Source: Paraglaciecola psychrophila 170 (GTDB taxonomy: Bacteria > Pseudomonadota > Gammaproteobacteria > Enterobacterales > Alteromonadaceae). From it: a DNA stretch of 64,000 nucleotides. This document shows positions 9,195 to 17,797 of this stretch, piece by piece. The stretch lies in the NCBI RefSeq assembly GCF_000347635.1, contig NC_020514.1, positions 992,001-1,056,000 of the forward strand, written 5' to 3'. Numbering within the stretch: the first letter of the stretch is position 1; each line of letters begins with the position of its first letter. A model generated the notes under the pieces. That model was given only the letters and a program-made list of their open reading frames with translations, was not told the origin of the DNA and searched no databases. A program made the translations under genes and the position numbers.

Positions 9195-11477
9195 TTATTT
9201 GCTGTGACCGACCATCCGTTTGGCTTGTTCAACGATAAGCTCACAAGAAGGTAATACTTCATAACTCGCGGTTCCCAGAGGGATAAAGCTATCATGGGCG
9301 GTAAGTCGTTCAATATTTCGGTTTGCATAATTAACATCATGTTCCATCAACAAAGTGATTAATGCTTCGCTAATGGAGCCTGTTTTGCGACATTCATCTA
9401 CTATCAGCACATTTTTCATGTCGCCAATAGCCTCAACGATAGCCTTCTCGTCCAGAGGCGCTAGCCAGCGTAAGTCAATCACAGTGCAGTGAATATCTAA
9501 TTTGGCTAGAACCTTTTCAGCTTGGCGACTTAAGTAATAACCGTTGCCATAACTAATAATACATACATCTTTACCTTGCCCAAAACTCCCTAGCTGCCCT
9601 GTTTTAATCAGTTGTGCATCACTTGGTTGAATATAATCAAATGTCCAAAGTGCATCGCCTTCTTGATGAAGATCTTTTTTCATATACAGCGCGATAGGCT
9701 CAATAAAGATAACTACACGTTGCTCTTCTTGGGCCAATCTTACGGATTCTCTGAGCATTTCCACCCCATCGGCACCGTTTGAAGGGCAGGCAATGATTAA
9801 GCCTGGAATATCACGAAATACGGCAAAGGAGTTGTCGTTGTGAAAATGTCCACCAAAACCACGTTGGTAAGCTAAGCCTGCGATCCTAATGACCATAGGA
9901 TTCGTGAATTGCCCATTCGAAAAGAAGGGCAGGGTAGCCGCTTCACCGCGTATTTGGTCTTCAGCATTATGTACATAAGCTAAAAACTGTATTTCTGGCA
10001 TAGGTAAAAACCCATTGTGAGCTAAACCTATTGCCATGCCCAAAATAGACTGTTCATCGAGTAAGGTATTGATTATCCTTTGTGGTCCAAACTTTTCTGC
10101 TAGTTTACTGGTGACGTTATATACACCACCTTTAGCACCAATATCTTCACCACACATCACTATATTTTGTTGCTGAGCCATTAAGTCGATCATGGTCCAA
10201 TTCAACAATTTGGCGAGGTGTTGTTTCTTCGCTAGGTTGTGCTTTTCATGACTGAATAATTCGCTGCGTTGGGCTTTCGATACGTTACTGAGGTACACCT
10301 TATTTAACTTAGGTGGGATAATACTGTGTTTGATTTTCTCAGCACAAGTCAGCTTGGGCTTAGTGATCACTTGTTGACTGATGTCTGCCACAGATTTTTC
10401 TATAGTTTTATATAAATCGATAATTTGCTGGCTATCGAGGCAGTTGTGTTTCAACAACAACGCTGCACTAAATAGCAAAGGATCATGTGCCTCTGTGTCT
10501 TCAATATATTCATTACTGCGGTAAGTAAACTCGGAATCTGAACCTGCATGCCCTAATAAACGCACGGTTCGCATATGTAAAAACACTGGCATGCGCTGTT
10601 TTCGGGCAATGTCTACCGCTTGTTGAGTTTTATGGTAAGTGTCGAGTAAATCTAAGCCGTCACACTTTATATAATGCAGCCCAGCTCTATGTTCAAAGTT
10701 GGCCTGCACCCAACCTTTAGGTGTGGCGGTAGAGATACCAATACCGTTATCTTCACAGATAAATACAATGGGAATTGGCACAGACTGAAACGCAGCCCAA
10801 GCGGCAGCGTTAATCGCACCTTGAGCTGTAGAGTGGTTTGACGAGGCATCACCAAAATTGCATACCACAACCCCGTCTTTCGCCAAGACATTATCTACCG
10901 CTACCTTGCGGGACAGGCTAATGCTGAAAGCTGTTCCAACAGCTTTGGGTAAGTGTGACGCGATGGTGCTGGTCTGAGGTGGAATAAATAAACTCTTACT
11001 GCCCAGCACTTTATGCCGGCCACCAGAAATAGGATCATCTGATGACGCAGCAAAGCTTAATAACATATCGTACAAAGGTGTTTGCCCGGGTACTTGTTTC
11101 GACCTCTGGATAACAAAGGCCGCACTTCTGTAATGTAAAAAAGCCATATCATTAGGCCTAAACGCCAATGCACAAGCTGCGTTACCTTCATGGCCTGCAC
11201 TGCCAATAGTATAAAAACTTTGACCTTGTTTTTGCATCACCCGTGACTGAAAGTCCAAGTGGCGGCTCATAACTTGTGATTCAAATAAGTCTATCAATTG
11301 GGTATTTGACAAGCCTACTTCAGCAGGCGTGAATGAAGAATTTACAACAGGTAACGAATCAGACTCTATCGCATCAATAATCTGTTGTTTAACCTTAATA
11401 TTACGGTCCTGCATCATGATGTTATGCCTTAAATCTACTGCTAAAAAATGCCTGTAAACCATTTTTTGTTTGGCCAT
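9195..11477 (-). CDS. Fused alpha/beta 2-oxoacid dehydrogenase E1 component
   Basis: 760 residues. The N-terminal half is E1-alpha, with the thiamine-diphosphate motif beginning GDASSNHSTAQGAINAAAWA and ending in EDN. The C-terminal half, from about residue 420, is E1-beta (GEDIGAKGGVYNVTSKL, MPEIQFLAYVHNAEDQIRGE, VIDLRWLAPLDEKAIVEA). Such enzymes decarboxylate 2-oxoacids, typically branched-chain oxoacids or acetoin, and pass the acyl group to an E2 lipoyl protein. No E2 or E3 gene is adjacent, so the gene must use subunits encoded elsewhere. The divergent LysR gene 104 bases away is the likely regulator. The gene is convergent with the RND operon, which ends 79 bases away. Confidence 0.88.
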   Translation of the reverse strand: MAKQKMVYRHFLAVDLRHNIMMQDRNIKVKQQIIDAIESDSLPVVNSSFTPAEVGLSNTQLIDLFESQVMSRHLDFQSRVMQKQGQSFYTIGSAGHEGNAACALAFRPNDMAFLHYRSAAFVIQRSKQVPGQTPLYDMLLSFAASSDDPISGGRHKVLGSKSLFIPPQTSTIASHLPKAVGTAFSISLSRKVAVDNVLAKDGVVVCNFGDASSNHSTAQGAINAAAWAAFQSVPIPIVFICEDNGIGISTATPKGWVQANFEHRAGLHYIKCDGLDLLDTYHKTQQAVDIARKQRMPVFLHMRTVRLLGHAGSDSEFTYRSNEYIEDTEAHDPLLFSAALLLKHNCLDSQQIIDLYKTIEKSVADISQQVITKPKLTCAEKIKHSIIPPKLNKVYLSNVSKAQRSELFSHEKHNLAKKQHLAKLLNWTMIDLMAQQQNIVMCGEDIGAKGGVYNVTSKLAEKFGPQRIINTLLDEQSILGMAIGLAHNGFLPMPEIQFLAYVHNAEDQIRGEAATLPFFSNGQFTNPMVIRIAGLAYQRGFGGHFHNDNSFAVFRDIPGLIIACPSNGADGVEMLRESVRLAQEEQRVVIFIEPIALYMKKDLHQEGDALWTFDYIQPSDAQLIKTGQLGSFGQGKDVCIISYGNGYYLSRQAEKVLAKLDIHCTVIDLRWLAPLDEKAIVEAIGDMKNVLIVDECRKTGSISEALITLLMEHDVNYANRNIERLTAHDSFIPLGTASYEVLPSCELIVEQAKRMVGHSK

Positions 11478-11581
11478 GGATCACAGTGGTCAAATCATAA
11501 GCATTATTTAGCTAAAGGAATAATATTAATAATCTTTATTTGCTATAGTTTTTATCTATATTAAATATAAGAGCATTCAAC

Positions 11582-12412
11582 TTGGATTTACGTGCGTTAG
11601 AGTATTTTGTGACTATCTATGAAAGTGGCAGTTTAAGCGCAGCTTCAAAAAAGAAATTTGTGGCTCAACCTTCTATATCGGCCTCGTTGAAACAATTAGA
11701 ATGTAGTCTATCAACTAGCCTATTTGTTCGCCATGCTAGAGGTGTTCAGGCAACCCATGCAGGTAAGCAGCTTTATCCTTTAGCGAAACAATTATTGGAA
11801 CAAGCAACGGCTATTCGAGATGTTTTTAGCACAGACACCACAAAAACACCTTTTAGGTTAGGCTTGATAAAAGGCTTAGGCGTGGCGCGAATGAGCGACT
11901 TGTTAGGCAGATTCACCCGTGCAGTTAACTCATTAGAACTCACTTTGGTATCTCAGGATGAACCATGCCAAGCACGGATCATTAGCCGTGACTTAAAGCT
12001 AAATAACGAACAGTTTGTACCTATGTGGCAGGAAGAATATCAATTAGCTATTCCACTGGATCACAGATTAAGTTTAATCGACAGCGTGAGCATTACAGAC
12101 TTACAAGATGTGGCTTTTGTACAACGAAGTCCATGTGAAGGCTGGACTTATTTAAAAAGAGCATTGAATTCCGCCAATGTCAGTATAGATACCAGGGCAA
12201 AAATACAAACCATCGAATACGCCCTAGGTTTAGTGAAAGCTGGTTTAGGCTGTGCCTTTATTCCGTTATCAGAGGCTATTGTCAAAGATAAACACATTCA
12301 TTTTAAACCGATAAAAGACTTGTCTATTTCAAGAGAAATTGGCCTAGGTTATACCCATGGTTCCGACACGGTTAACGTGCTGCAAGCACTAGCCGTTTAT
12401 AATCGAATTTAG
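11582..12412 (+). CDS. LysR-family transcriptional regulator
   Basis: 276 residues starting at a TTG codon, which gives the family-typical N-terminus MDLRALEYFV. Residues about 3-62 form the winged helix-turn-helix (SLSAASKKKFVAQPSISASLKQLE). A short linker helix and an effector-binding domain follow. The protein is somewhat shorter than the usual 290-310 residues. It is divergent from the E1 gene, and the 104-base AT-rich gap is the expected location of its operator, so control of the E1 gene is the likely role. The inducer cannot be told from the sequence. Confidence 0.88.
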   Translation: MDLRALEYFVTIYESGSLSAASKKKFVAQPSISASLKQLECSLSTSLFVRHARGVQATHAGKQLYPLAKQLLEQATAIRDVFSTDTTKTPFRLGLIKGLGVARMSDLLGRFTRAVNSLELTLVSQDEPCQARIISRDLKLNNEQFVPMWQEEYQLAIPLDHRLSLIDSVSITDLQDVAFVQRSPCEGWTYLKRALNSANVSIDTRAKIQTIEYALGLVKAGLGCAFIPLSEAIVKDKHIHFKPIKDLSISREIGLGYTHGSDTVNVLQALAVYNRI

Positions 12413-12589
12413 TAAAACTGAAGGGAAGGAGATGCTTGAAGTACTTTCGTATTGAGCGTTAGTAATAATGTGGCGAATCCAGGAAAAAGACTGCTCCATT
12501 GCAGAATCAGACTGCGGTCATTAGACATCTCTGATTAACACTGTGTTTTTAGTTTTCAGCAGGCGCTGTAAAAGCAAATACAAACGCCT

Positions 12590-12612
12590 TGTTTAAGAAA
12601 CCGTTTCTAAAC
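12590..12612. repeat. Near-perfect 23-base palindrome
   Basis: TGTTTAAGAAAC, a single C and GTTTCTAAACA form an 11-bp inverted repeat with one bulged A. It lies in the gene-poor stretch after the LysR gene and has no U-run, so a terminator is not obvious. It could be an operator or a remnant of a mobile repeat. Confidence 0.5.
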
Positions 12613-12710
12613 AGCAATGGCTAAAGTTTACGCTAAGTTTCTTTCCAACTATTTTTATTGAGGTAAATTTGTAACTCATTCTTGAATGGGTAGTGTCAGT
12701 TGCTCCATTT

Positions 12711-12977
12711 TCAGTGCCGTTCGGAACATTCACCTGCATCACCAGTAACAGTGGCAGACTCGGAAACGATATTCAGTTGGTTAACAGACCACCCAATGGA
12801 CCATGGCTCTTCAATGGCTTGATAGCATTCTGACTGCGAGCACAGGTGTTTGCCTGCAGGTGTAACGAGCTTTCATAAGCGGTAGGCATCTCTGTAGTGC
12901 ACGATGTCTAAAGTCTGCCCACCAATACACAACCCTATTCTTAGGAATTCAGCCACTTCGCGAAGCAGAACAGACAT
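12711..12977 (-). other. Possible degraded reading frame with an internal TGA
   Basis: On the minus strand, from the ATG at 12977, 34 codons are open (starting MSVLLREVAEFLRIG), then one TGA, then about 54 more open codons ending at 12711. The composition includes several Trp and Cys and looks protein-like, but I do not recognise the family. It may be a remnant or chance. The rest of 12413-13125 shows nothing else I can name apart from the palindrome at 12590. Confidence 0.2.
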
Positions 12978-13125
12978 TACTAGCGCAGGCGTCTGAATCG
13001 ATGGAAAGTGTTCAGTTGCTATCGTATTTAAACGTGATATCAAATTTTTCATCTGGTTGTAAATTACATACGTTTTGACAACGTTTTATCAATGATAGTG
13101 GTGAAAGATTTGAGCGCCGCTATTG

Positions 13126-13143
13126 TTACCAAGCCACCCATAA
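13126..13143 (-). repeat. REP-like repeat downstream of the RAYT gene
   Basis: TTATGGGTGGCTTGGTAA read on the minus strand. It exactly matches the core of the two units at 14350-14423 but is in the opposite orientation, so copies of one repeat flank the transposase gene on both sides. Confidence 0.8.
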
Positions 13144-13319
13144 TAGATTTTGAAAACCAACTTCAAAAAAAATCGTTTTTTTGTATTGAAATGGATGTAA
13201 TTGACTGAGTTATGACGTTAAGCGTTAGTTTATGGCTAATTGCTGGGAGTAAGAAGTGTTTTACGGATTTGTAGACACAGCTATGCCTTGTTGACTATAA
13301 GTTGACTGGTTTATTGCGG

Positions 13320-14300
13320 TTATGCGCAGCGCAGCAAGGTTTTCGCTTTACCCATACCTCGAATTCGTTGATGCCCGGTGTGCTCTTTAAATTGATTCAT
13401 CATTTGCTCTGCTCCGGCAGCATAACAAAAGTGTTTTTCAAACTCAGTGGTGAGGGTGAGCCATTGTTCGTCTGATAAGCCTAATCTTTGCAGTATGGCT
13501 TGCTGTTGCTGGTCAATATGCCCTGCTTTGTCATCTCGGATGACTCTTCCTGTGATATCGACTAGCTCACAGTAGTCTTTAAGGGAAAAGGGTATACCTT
13601 TGGGCATATCTTGTCTGGGGTTGCCGACAAAAGGCATCAACACATTTTTAATAGATGGCTGTTTTATCGATTCTAAACGTTTTTGAATGCCCGTGTATTT
13701 TGATGTTTCAGGCGTATCCGCTATCTTGGCTCGGATCGGATTCAGGTCAACATAAGCCATACAAGACAGCAATGCTGCATCATCTAGTAAGGCTTGAGAT
13801 TTAAACCGACCTTCCCAGAACCTCCCCCTGCAGTCATCTTCTTTGTTCGCTTCTCTGGCTATGTGTTCATTGAGATTACGCATGAACCAGCTTATGTCAT
13901 GTAAGCGCCTGCGATACTCGGTGATGGTGTTATCTAAGGTCTGCTGTTGTCCTTGGTTTATCGTGTCTCCTCTAACAAACATTTGGGTAAGCAATGTGCC
14001 TCGATGCAAACGATGCCAGCGCTGAGCCACGTTATTATCTGACCATACCTGCGTTCGTTTCACATCCACATGTAACACCATATGCACATGATTACTCATC
14101 ACCGCATAGGCACATATGTCTATGGCAAACACTGAAGATAAAAACAACATCCGCTTTTCAACCCATTCACGGCGGTGTTCAAAACTTTGACCTGAGTATT
14201 TATCTACACCGCACAGAAAAGAGCGCCGCACACAATTGGAAATACAATGGTAATAAGGGGTATCAGATAAACTAATTTGGCTGCTACGTGGCTGGGGCAT
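13320..14300 (-). CDS. REP-associated tyrosine transposase (RAYT, Y1 HUH family)
   Basis: 326 residues. The N-terminal Y1 transposase domain carries SDTPYYHCISNCVRRSFLCG, the HUH metal motif in AVMSNHVHMVLHVD and a helix with a candidate catalytic Tyr (TITEYRRRLHDISWFMRNLN). It continues with [20 protein letters not shown] and YVDLNPIRA, typical of RAYT proteins. These single-strand nucleases act on REP-type extragenic repeats. Copies of a short repeat lie on both sides (13126-13143 inverted; 14350-14423 as two tandem units), as expected for a RAYT with its cognate repeats. A decayed paralogue occurs at 34740-35677. The frame is intact. Confidence 0.9.
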   Translation of the reverse strand: MPQPRSSQISLSDTPYYHCISNCVRRSFLCGVDKYSGQSFEHRREWVEKRMLFLSSVFAIDICAYAVMSNHVHMVLHVDVKRTQVWSDNNVAQRWHRLHRGTLLTQMFVRGDTINQGQQQTLDNTITEYRRRLHDISWFMRNLNEHIAREANKEDDCRGRFWEGRFKSQALLDDAALLSCMAYVDLNPIRAKIADTPETSKYTGIQKRLESIKQPSIKNVLMPFVGNPRQDMPKGIPFSLKDYCELVDITGRVIRDDKAGHIDQQQQAILQRLGLSDEQWLTLTTEFEKHFCYAAGAEQMMNQFKEHTGHQRIRGMGKAKTLLRCA

Positions 14301-14349
14301 GGCATCAATCCTTTGATTTAATTCCTAATCAAAGCGTAGTTCGTCTTGG

Positions 14350-14423
14350 TAGTTAGTCAAATTGTTATGGGTGGCTTGGTAAATTTTTAGTTAGTCAAAT
14401 TGTTATGGGTGGCTTGGTAAATT
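14350..14423 (+). repeat. Two tandem 36-bp REP-like units upstream of the RAYT gene
   Basis: Two identical 36-bp units (14350-14385 and 14388-14423, period 38) begin TAGTTAGTCAAATTGTTATG and end in GGCTTGGTAAATT. Their core recurs inverted at 13126-13143. A related sequence lies in the equivalent position beside the decayed RAYT at 35738. Confidence 0.9.
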
Positions 14424-14925
14424 CTTAACCAAATTCCTTCTTCATTATTTTCTTCTATTCGGTAAATAACATTATTTGGTGAACCATATCCTTTTACCTA
14501 TAAGGGGGAAGTTTACGTCTGCTATATAACAGGCACAAACTGCGTTAGTTACATCTAATGCTCTGTGCCTCTGAGAACAAGTTAAGTATTAAAATAGAAT
14601 TCTTAATAAGCTTATCTATCGTAATATATTGACTAAAAGAGCCTTCTAGCTTGTCTTTTTTTGTGAACTAATGTAACAATTTAGCCGTAAAGATTTACAC
14701 AGGCTTAGTAAACCTTATTATCAAATATTGGTAGTCACTTTCCTAATAAATAATACACAGGTGTTAATTTTTAGCCGTCTGATTCTTCGTAATTCAGCCA
14801 ATTCTTTGCAGCGGTGAAGAATTAATATAAACTTGACTAAGAAAGTACTTTTTAATTACAGACTAAATGATTTTGGATTACGCCATTTCATTGATGTTAC
14901 AACTTGCTCGGATAGCCTATAAAAG
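14424..14925. other. Intergenic stretch, no recognised feature
   Basis: AT-rich non-coding DNA between the RAYT repeats and a small helix-turn-helix gene. I saw no coding sequence or strong secondary structure. Confidence 0.5.
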
Positions 14926-15123
14926 ATGGATAAACAATGTTCGGAACTAATGATCGAGATCCACAGTTTACTCGATTTGAAAAATACACCCATTAAAAAT
15001 GCGGTTAGAGTGTTAGGTGTGACGCCGTCACAAGCTAGAAAATTAGCTAAAGGTGATATAAACAAATTTAGTGTTTTTGAACTGCAAACATTTCTTAAGC
15101 GACTCAACAGTGCTAACCCATAA
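14926..15123 (+). CDS. Small XRE/HigA-like helix-turn-helix protein
   Basis: 65 residues. The stretch PIKNAVRVLGVTPSQARKLA followed by KGDINKFSVFELQTFLKRLN matches the DNA-binding core of XRE antitoxins of the HigA type, whose usual form ends with a KxDxFSLDxL motif. The N-terminal part found in full-length antitoxins is short, and no toxin gene is adjacent. It may be a stand-alone regulator or the remnant of a toxin-antitoxin pair. No strong ribosome-binding site was seen before ATG 14926. Confidence 0.5.
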   Translation: MDKQCSELMIEIHSLLDLKNTPIKNAVRVLGVTPSQARKLAKGDINKFSVFELQTFLKRLNSANP

Positions 15124-15270
15124 TGGCACTGAACCGTTGTTAAAAAACGATGAATTGCAGTCATCCAATTAGTTAAAAAGTAATACCTGAATCGTGTTTC
15201 CCCACTTTTCCCAAGTAATAACACTACTTTGATAGCCTGAGTTTACTAAAGGCCATTCGTTAGTGAGTCA

Positions 15271-15560
15271 CTATTTAACCGTTTTGAAATCGACATCATA
15301 ACCGACTCTTAAAGCGTATTGACGACCTCTCATTGTTATTTCTGCGTCAAACTCGCCTTTGTCTTTGGAGTCGATGTATATACATCCAATAACGCACTTT
15401 TCATCGAGGTAACAACCGTTAAGCAAATGGTGGCTTTCTTTGAAATTCTTTTTGGTGCCAGCCTAAGTCAATCACACTTTTTAAAGCGATAATTCCACTG
15501 CTGGTCATGTGGAATTTTACCCAAACACACCATGTAAATCCACGCGATCAGACATTACTG
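15271..15560 (-). other. Overlapping short open frames, possible gene remnant
   Basis: On the minus strand two short frames follow each other: about 15560-15440 (WCVWVKFHMTSSGIIALKSV then IDLGWHQKEF) and about 15460-15271 (KDKGEFDAEITMRGRQYALR, ending VGYDVDFKTVK). Neither has a good start and I do not recognise the family. A decayed gene with a frameshift would fit. The rest of 15124-15920 shows nothing I can name. Confidence 0.25.
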
Positions 15561-15920
15561 CATCTTAGTTTTTAATGACATCATTTGCTGTGAGTGTGCA
15601 AATTTGAAATTGTTTATGCTTTAAAACTGTGGGAGCAACAAACTCTTGGGTACTAGGTGTTTCGTGTGAGCGCTAGACACCAGAGTCACTGATAATAAGA
15701 TGCTATTAGATACTTCATTTAATTTCTTAGTTGTGATATTTAAACGTCAATGGTTACCACTGGTGGTAAGTTAGTTTTTCACAGTAAGTGTAAATGATGG
15801 GCTTTAAACAAAGTGCCATCGTCCGACACCAAGAGACTAAAACACTCTGTTAATCTGGATAGTGAGGATGGTGAAGATGGTGAAGATCATGCGGGTCGTG
15901 CAGAAAATTTAAAAGATAGC

Positions 15921-15956
15921 CGAGATGCGTTAATACGGTTTTATTAACGCATCTCG
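15921..15956 (-). terminator. Perfect 15-bp hairpin beyond proB
   Basis: CGAGATGCGTTAATA, a 6-base loop CGGTTT and the exact complement form a long perfect stem. It lies 107 bases beyond the proB stop codon. On the minus strand it is followed by a T-rich stretch (CTATCTTTTAAATTTT), so it may terminate proB transcription, though the T-run is imperfect. Confidence 0.55.
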
Positions 15957-16062
15957 TAAAGTGTCTAATTGTACTCGACAACTCCCCCTAGGCCACTTGA
16001 AATTGGCTATAGTGCAAGTCAATCTAGTATTCGACCTAGGCTCTGAGTTTTAGTTAATCACT

Positions 16063-17232
16063 TTAAACGGGTTCATCCCAAGAAAGATGATGCTCAGCCA
16101 ACACCACTAAATTTTCACTATTAATTAAGCGATGAGAAGCTGCATATCCAAGTATATCTTTTACCTCTTCATCAGGACGACTTGAAAGTATCGCGGTTTC
16201 ATCTGATGAAAAGTTACACAATCCACGTGCTATTTCATCGCCTTTTTCATCATAAATGTGAAGCACATCTGCGCGCTCAAAGTTTCCGTGTATTGACACT
16301 ACATCGTGACATGAGAATCCGTCATCACCACCATATAATGAATCAGCAACATCCTGTTTTATGACTAAGCTACCTGCCATTTGCAGACGATCAGTCAGCC
16401 AAATATTCCATGCCGATGAAGGCGATGAGTGAGCGATACATTTAGTATGTTTGCGTTCGCCGCGGAGTATTGCAGAAACGGGATCTTCCATCGTTCCTCT
16501 GGCAATAAAGGTCGTACAACCAGCATTTTGTGCCATATTGGCTGCTTGTAATTTAGTTAACATACCACCAGTACCTAAAGAACTGGTGCCGCTTGCAGCT
16601 TCCATATAACTGCTCACATCCTCGATAGACTCTACGAACACTGCGCCTTCTTCTGAAGGATCTCGGTCGTAAACACCATCGATACAGGTTAAAATAAACA
16701 AATACTCTGCACCAATCATCTGCGCAACTTTTGCTGCGAGTCGATCGTTGTCGCCAACGCGAATTTCTTCAGTGGTCACGGTGTCGTTTTCGTTTACGAT
16801 GGGCATCACGCCTTGTTTTATCAAGCGATGTACCGTATTTTTAACGTTCAGAAATCGGCGTCTATTTTCGAGATCATCTAACGTCACTAATACCTGAGCA
16901 ATATCAAATCCATACTCAAGCGCAATTTGCTTGTAAGCGTGCATTAATATCGGTTGCCCACAAGCTGCTGCCGCTTGTTTATCTTGAACACTGGCGTTTT
17001 CAATGGTGCAGCCAACAGTATTAAGACCTAATGCGACAGATCCAGAGGACGTCAGCACCACTTCGTAGCCTTGGTCGCGTAGCAGAGAAATATCAGCAAG
17101 CAAGCCATGCATAAATGCAAAACTAGGAGTTAAATTCTTAACGTTAGCTAATAGGCTTGAGCCGACTTTAATAACTATACGTGGATTTTTTCGTGGGAAG
17201 GTTTCGTTTGTTTGTAGTTCAGATGTGGGCAA
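16063..17232 (-). CDS. proB: Glutamate 5-kinase
   Basis: 389 residues. The amino-acid kinase domain (residues about 18-270) begins IVIKVGSSLLANVKNL and includes VVLTSSGSVALGLNTVG, PIVNENDTVTTEEIRVGDND and SLGTGGMLTKLQAA, with the ATP and glutamate sites expected for ProB. A C-terminal PUA domain follows. ProB phosphorylates glutamate in the first step of proline synthesis. The gene stands alone; proA is not beside it in this window. The start gives MPTSELQTNETF, an N-terminal extension of about 15 residues before the kinase core. Confidence 0.93.
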   Translation of the reverse strand: MPTSELQTNETFPRKNPRIVIKVGSSLLANVKNLTPSFAFMHGLLADISLLRDQGYEVVLTSSGSVALGLNTVGCTIENASVQDKQAAAACGQPILMHAYKQIALEYGFDIAQVLVTLDDLENRRRFLNVKNTVHRLIKQGVMPIVNENDTVTTEEIRVGDNDRLAAKVAQMIGAEYLFILTCIDGVYDRDPSEEGAVFVESIEDVSSYMEAASGTSSLGTGGMLTKLQAANMAQNAGCTTFIARGTMEDPVSAILRGERKHTKCIAHSSPSSAWNIWLTDRLQMAGSLVIKQDVADSLYGGDDGFSCHDVVSIHGNFERADVLHIYDEKGDEIARGLCNFSSDETAILSSRPDEEVKDILGYAASHRLINSENLVVLAEHHLSWDEPV

Positions 17233-17585
17233 AATTACTCCGTACTTTGATTAATTAAATAAAATAAATAAGTTGAACCGATAACAAAAATGGGTTCACA
17301 AAATTTCAAATATTTTCAGAATGCACCTTATAGTATAACGTTAATCCCTAATACTGAAGCGACATAACTATTTTGACCAGTTTTCGGTCACTTAATAAAG
17401 ATGAAAGATGACAGTTTTTGACACTTGTTTTAAGTTTACTTGTACTTTCTTCAATGGCGTTTGATTCATTGAAAGACTCAAATCTGTTTGGTGCTGTTGT
17501 TCCACCCAGAGCTTAAACTTGTCTTTTGGTTGTGGCTCAGAGTGATAATCAAGTATCAAAAGCCAGCGCAGATAAAGTAAAATAC

Positions 17586-17619
17586 AAGGTTTGAAATGGC
17601 TTACTCAATTTCAAACCTT
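17586..17619. terminator. Perfect 12-bp hairpin between btuF and proB
   Basis: AAGGTTTGAAAT, a 10-base loop and the exact complement. It lies 180 bases past the end of btuF, the last gene of the leftward cobalamin operon, and about 350 bases upstream of proB. No long U-run follows in either direction, so it could be a terminator or a mobile palindromic repeat. I saw nothing else in 17233-17797 beyond the expected proB promoter region. Confidence 0.45.
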
Positions 17620-17797
17620 AGCAAATGTTTATGGACATAAATACTAAGAGTATTTGAGTGAGGGTAGCGAGAAGAACAGAGCGGTATTCAGTTACAAACT
17701 TAAAATCTAACACCGCAAATTCAATAATAAAATTCAACATTATAGAATACTGAGTTTAACGACAGTTTCTCACGGGGATGAAAGTCAGAACATTGTT

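Noticed and set aside
12711-12977. In-frame TGA in an otherwise open frame, possible selenoprotein
   Set aside because: No recognised family, no evident SECIS-like hairpin just after the TGA, and a non-standard context. Decay or chance is more likely.
14350-14423. Tandem identical units as a possible CRISPR array
   Set aside because: Only two units with a 2-base gap, no spacers of consistent length and no cas genes.
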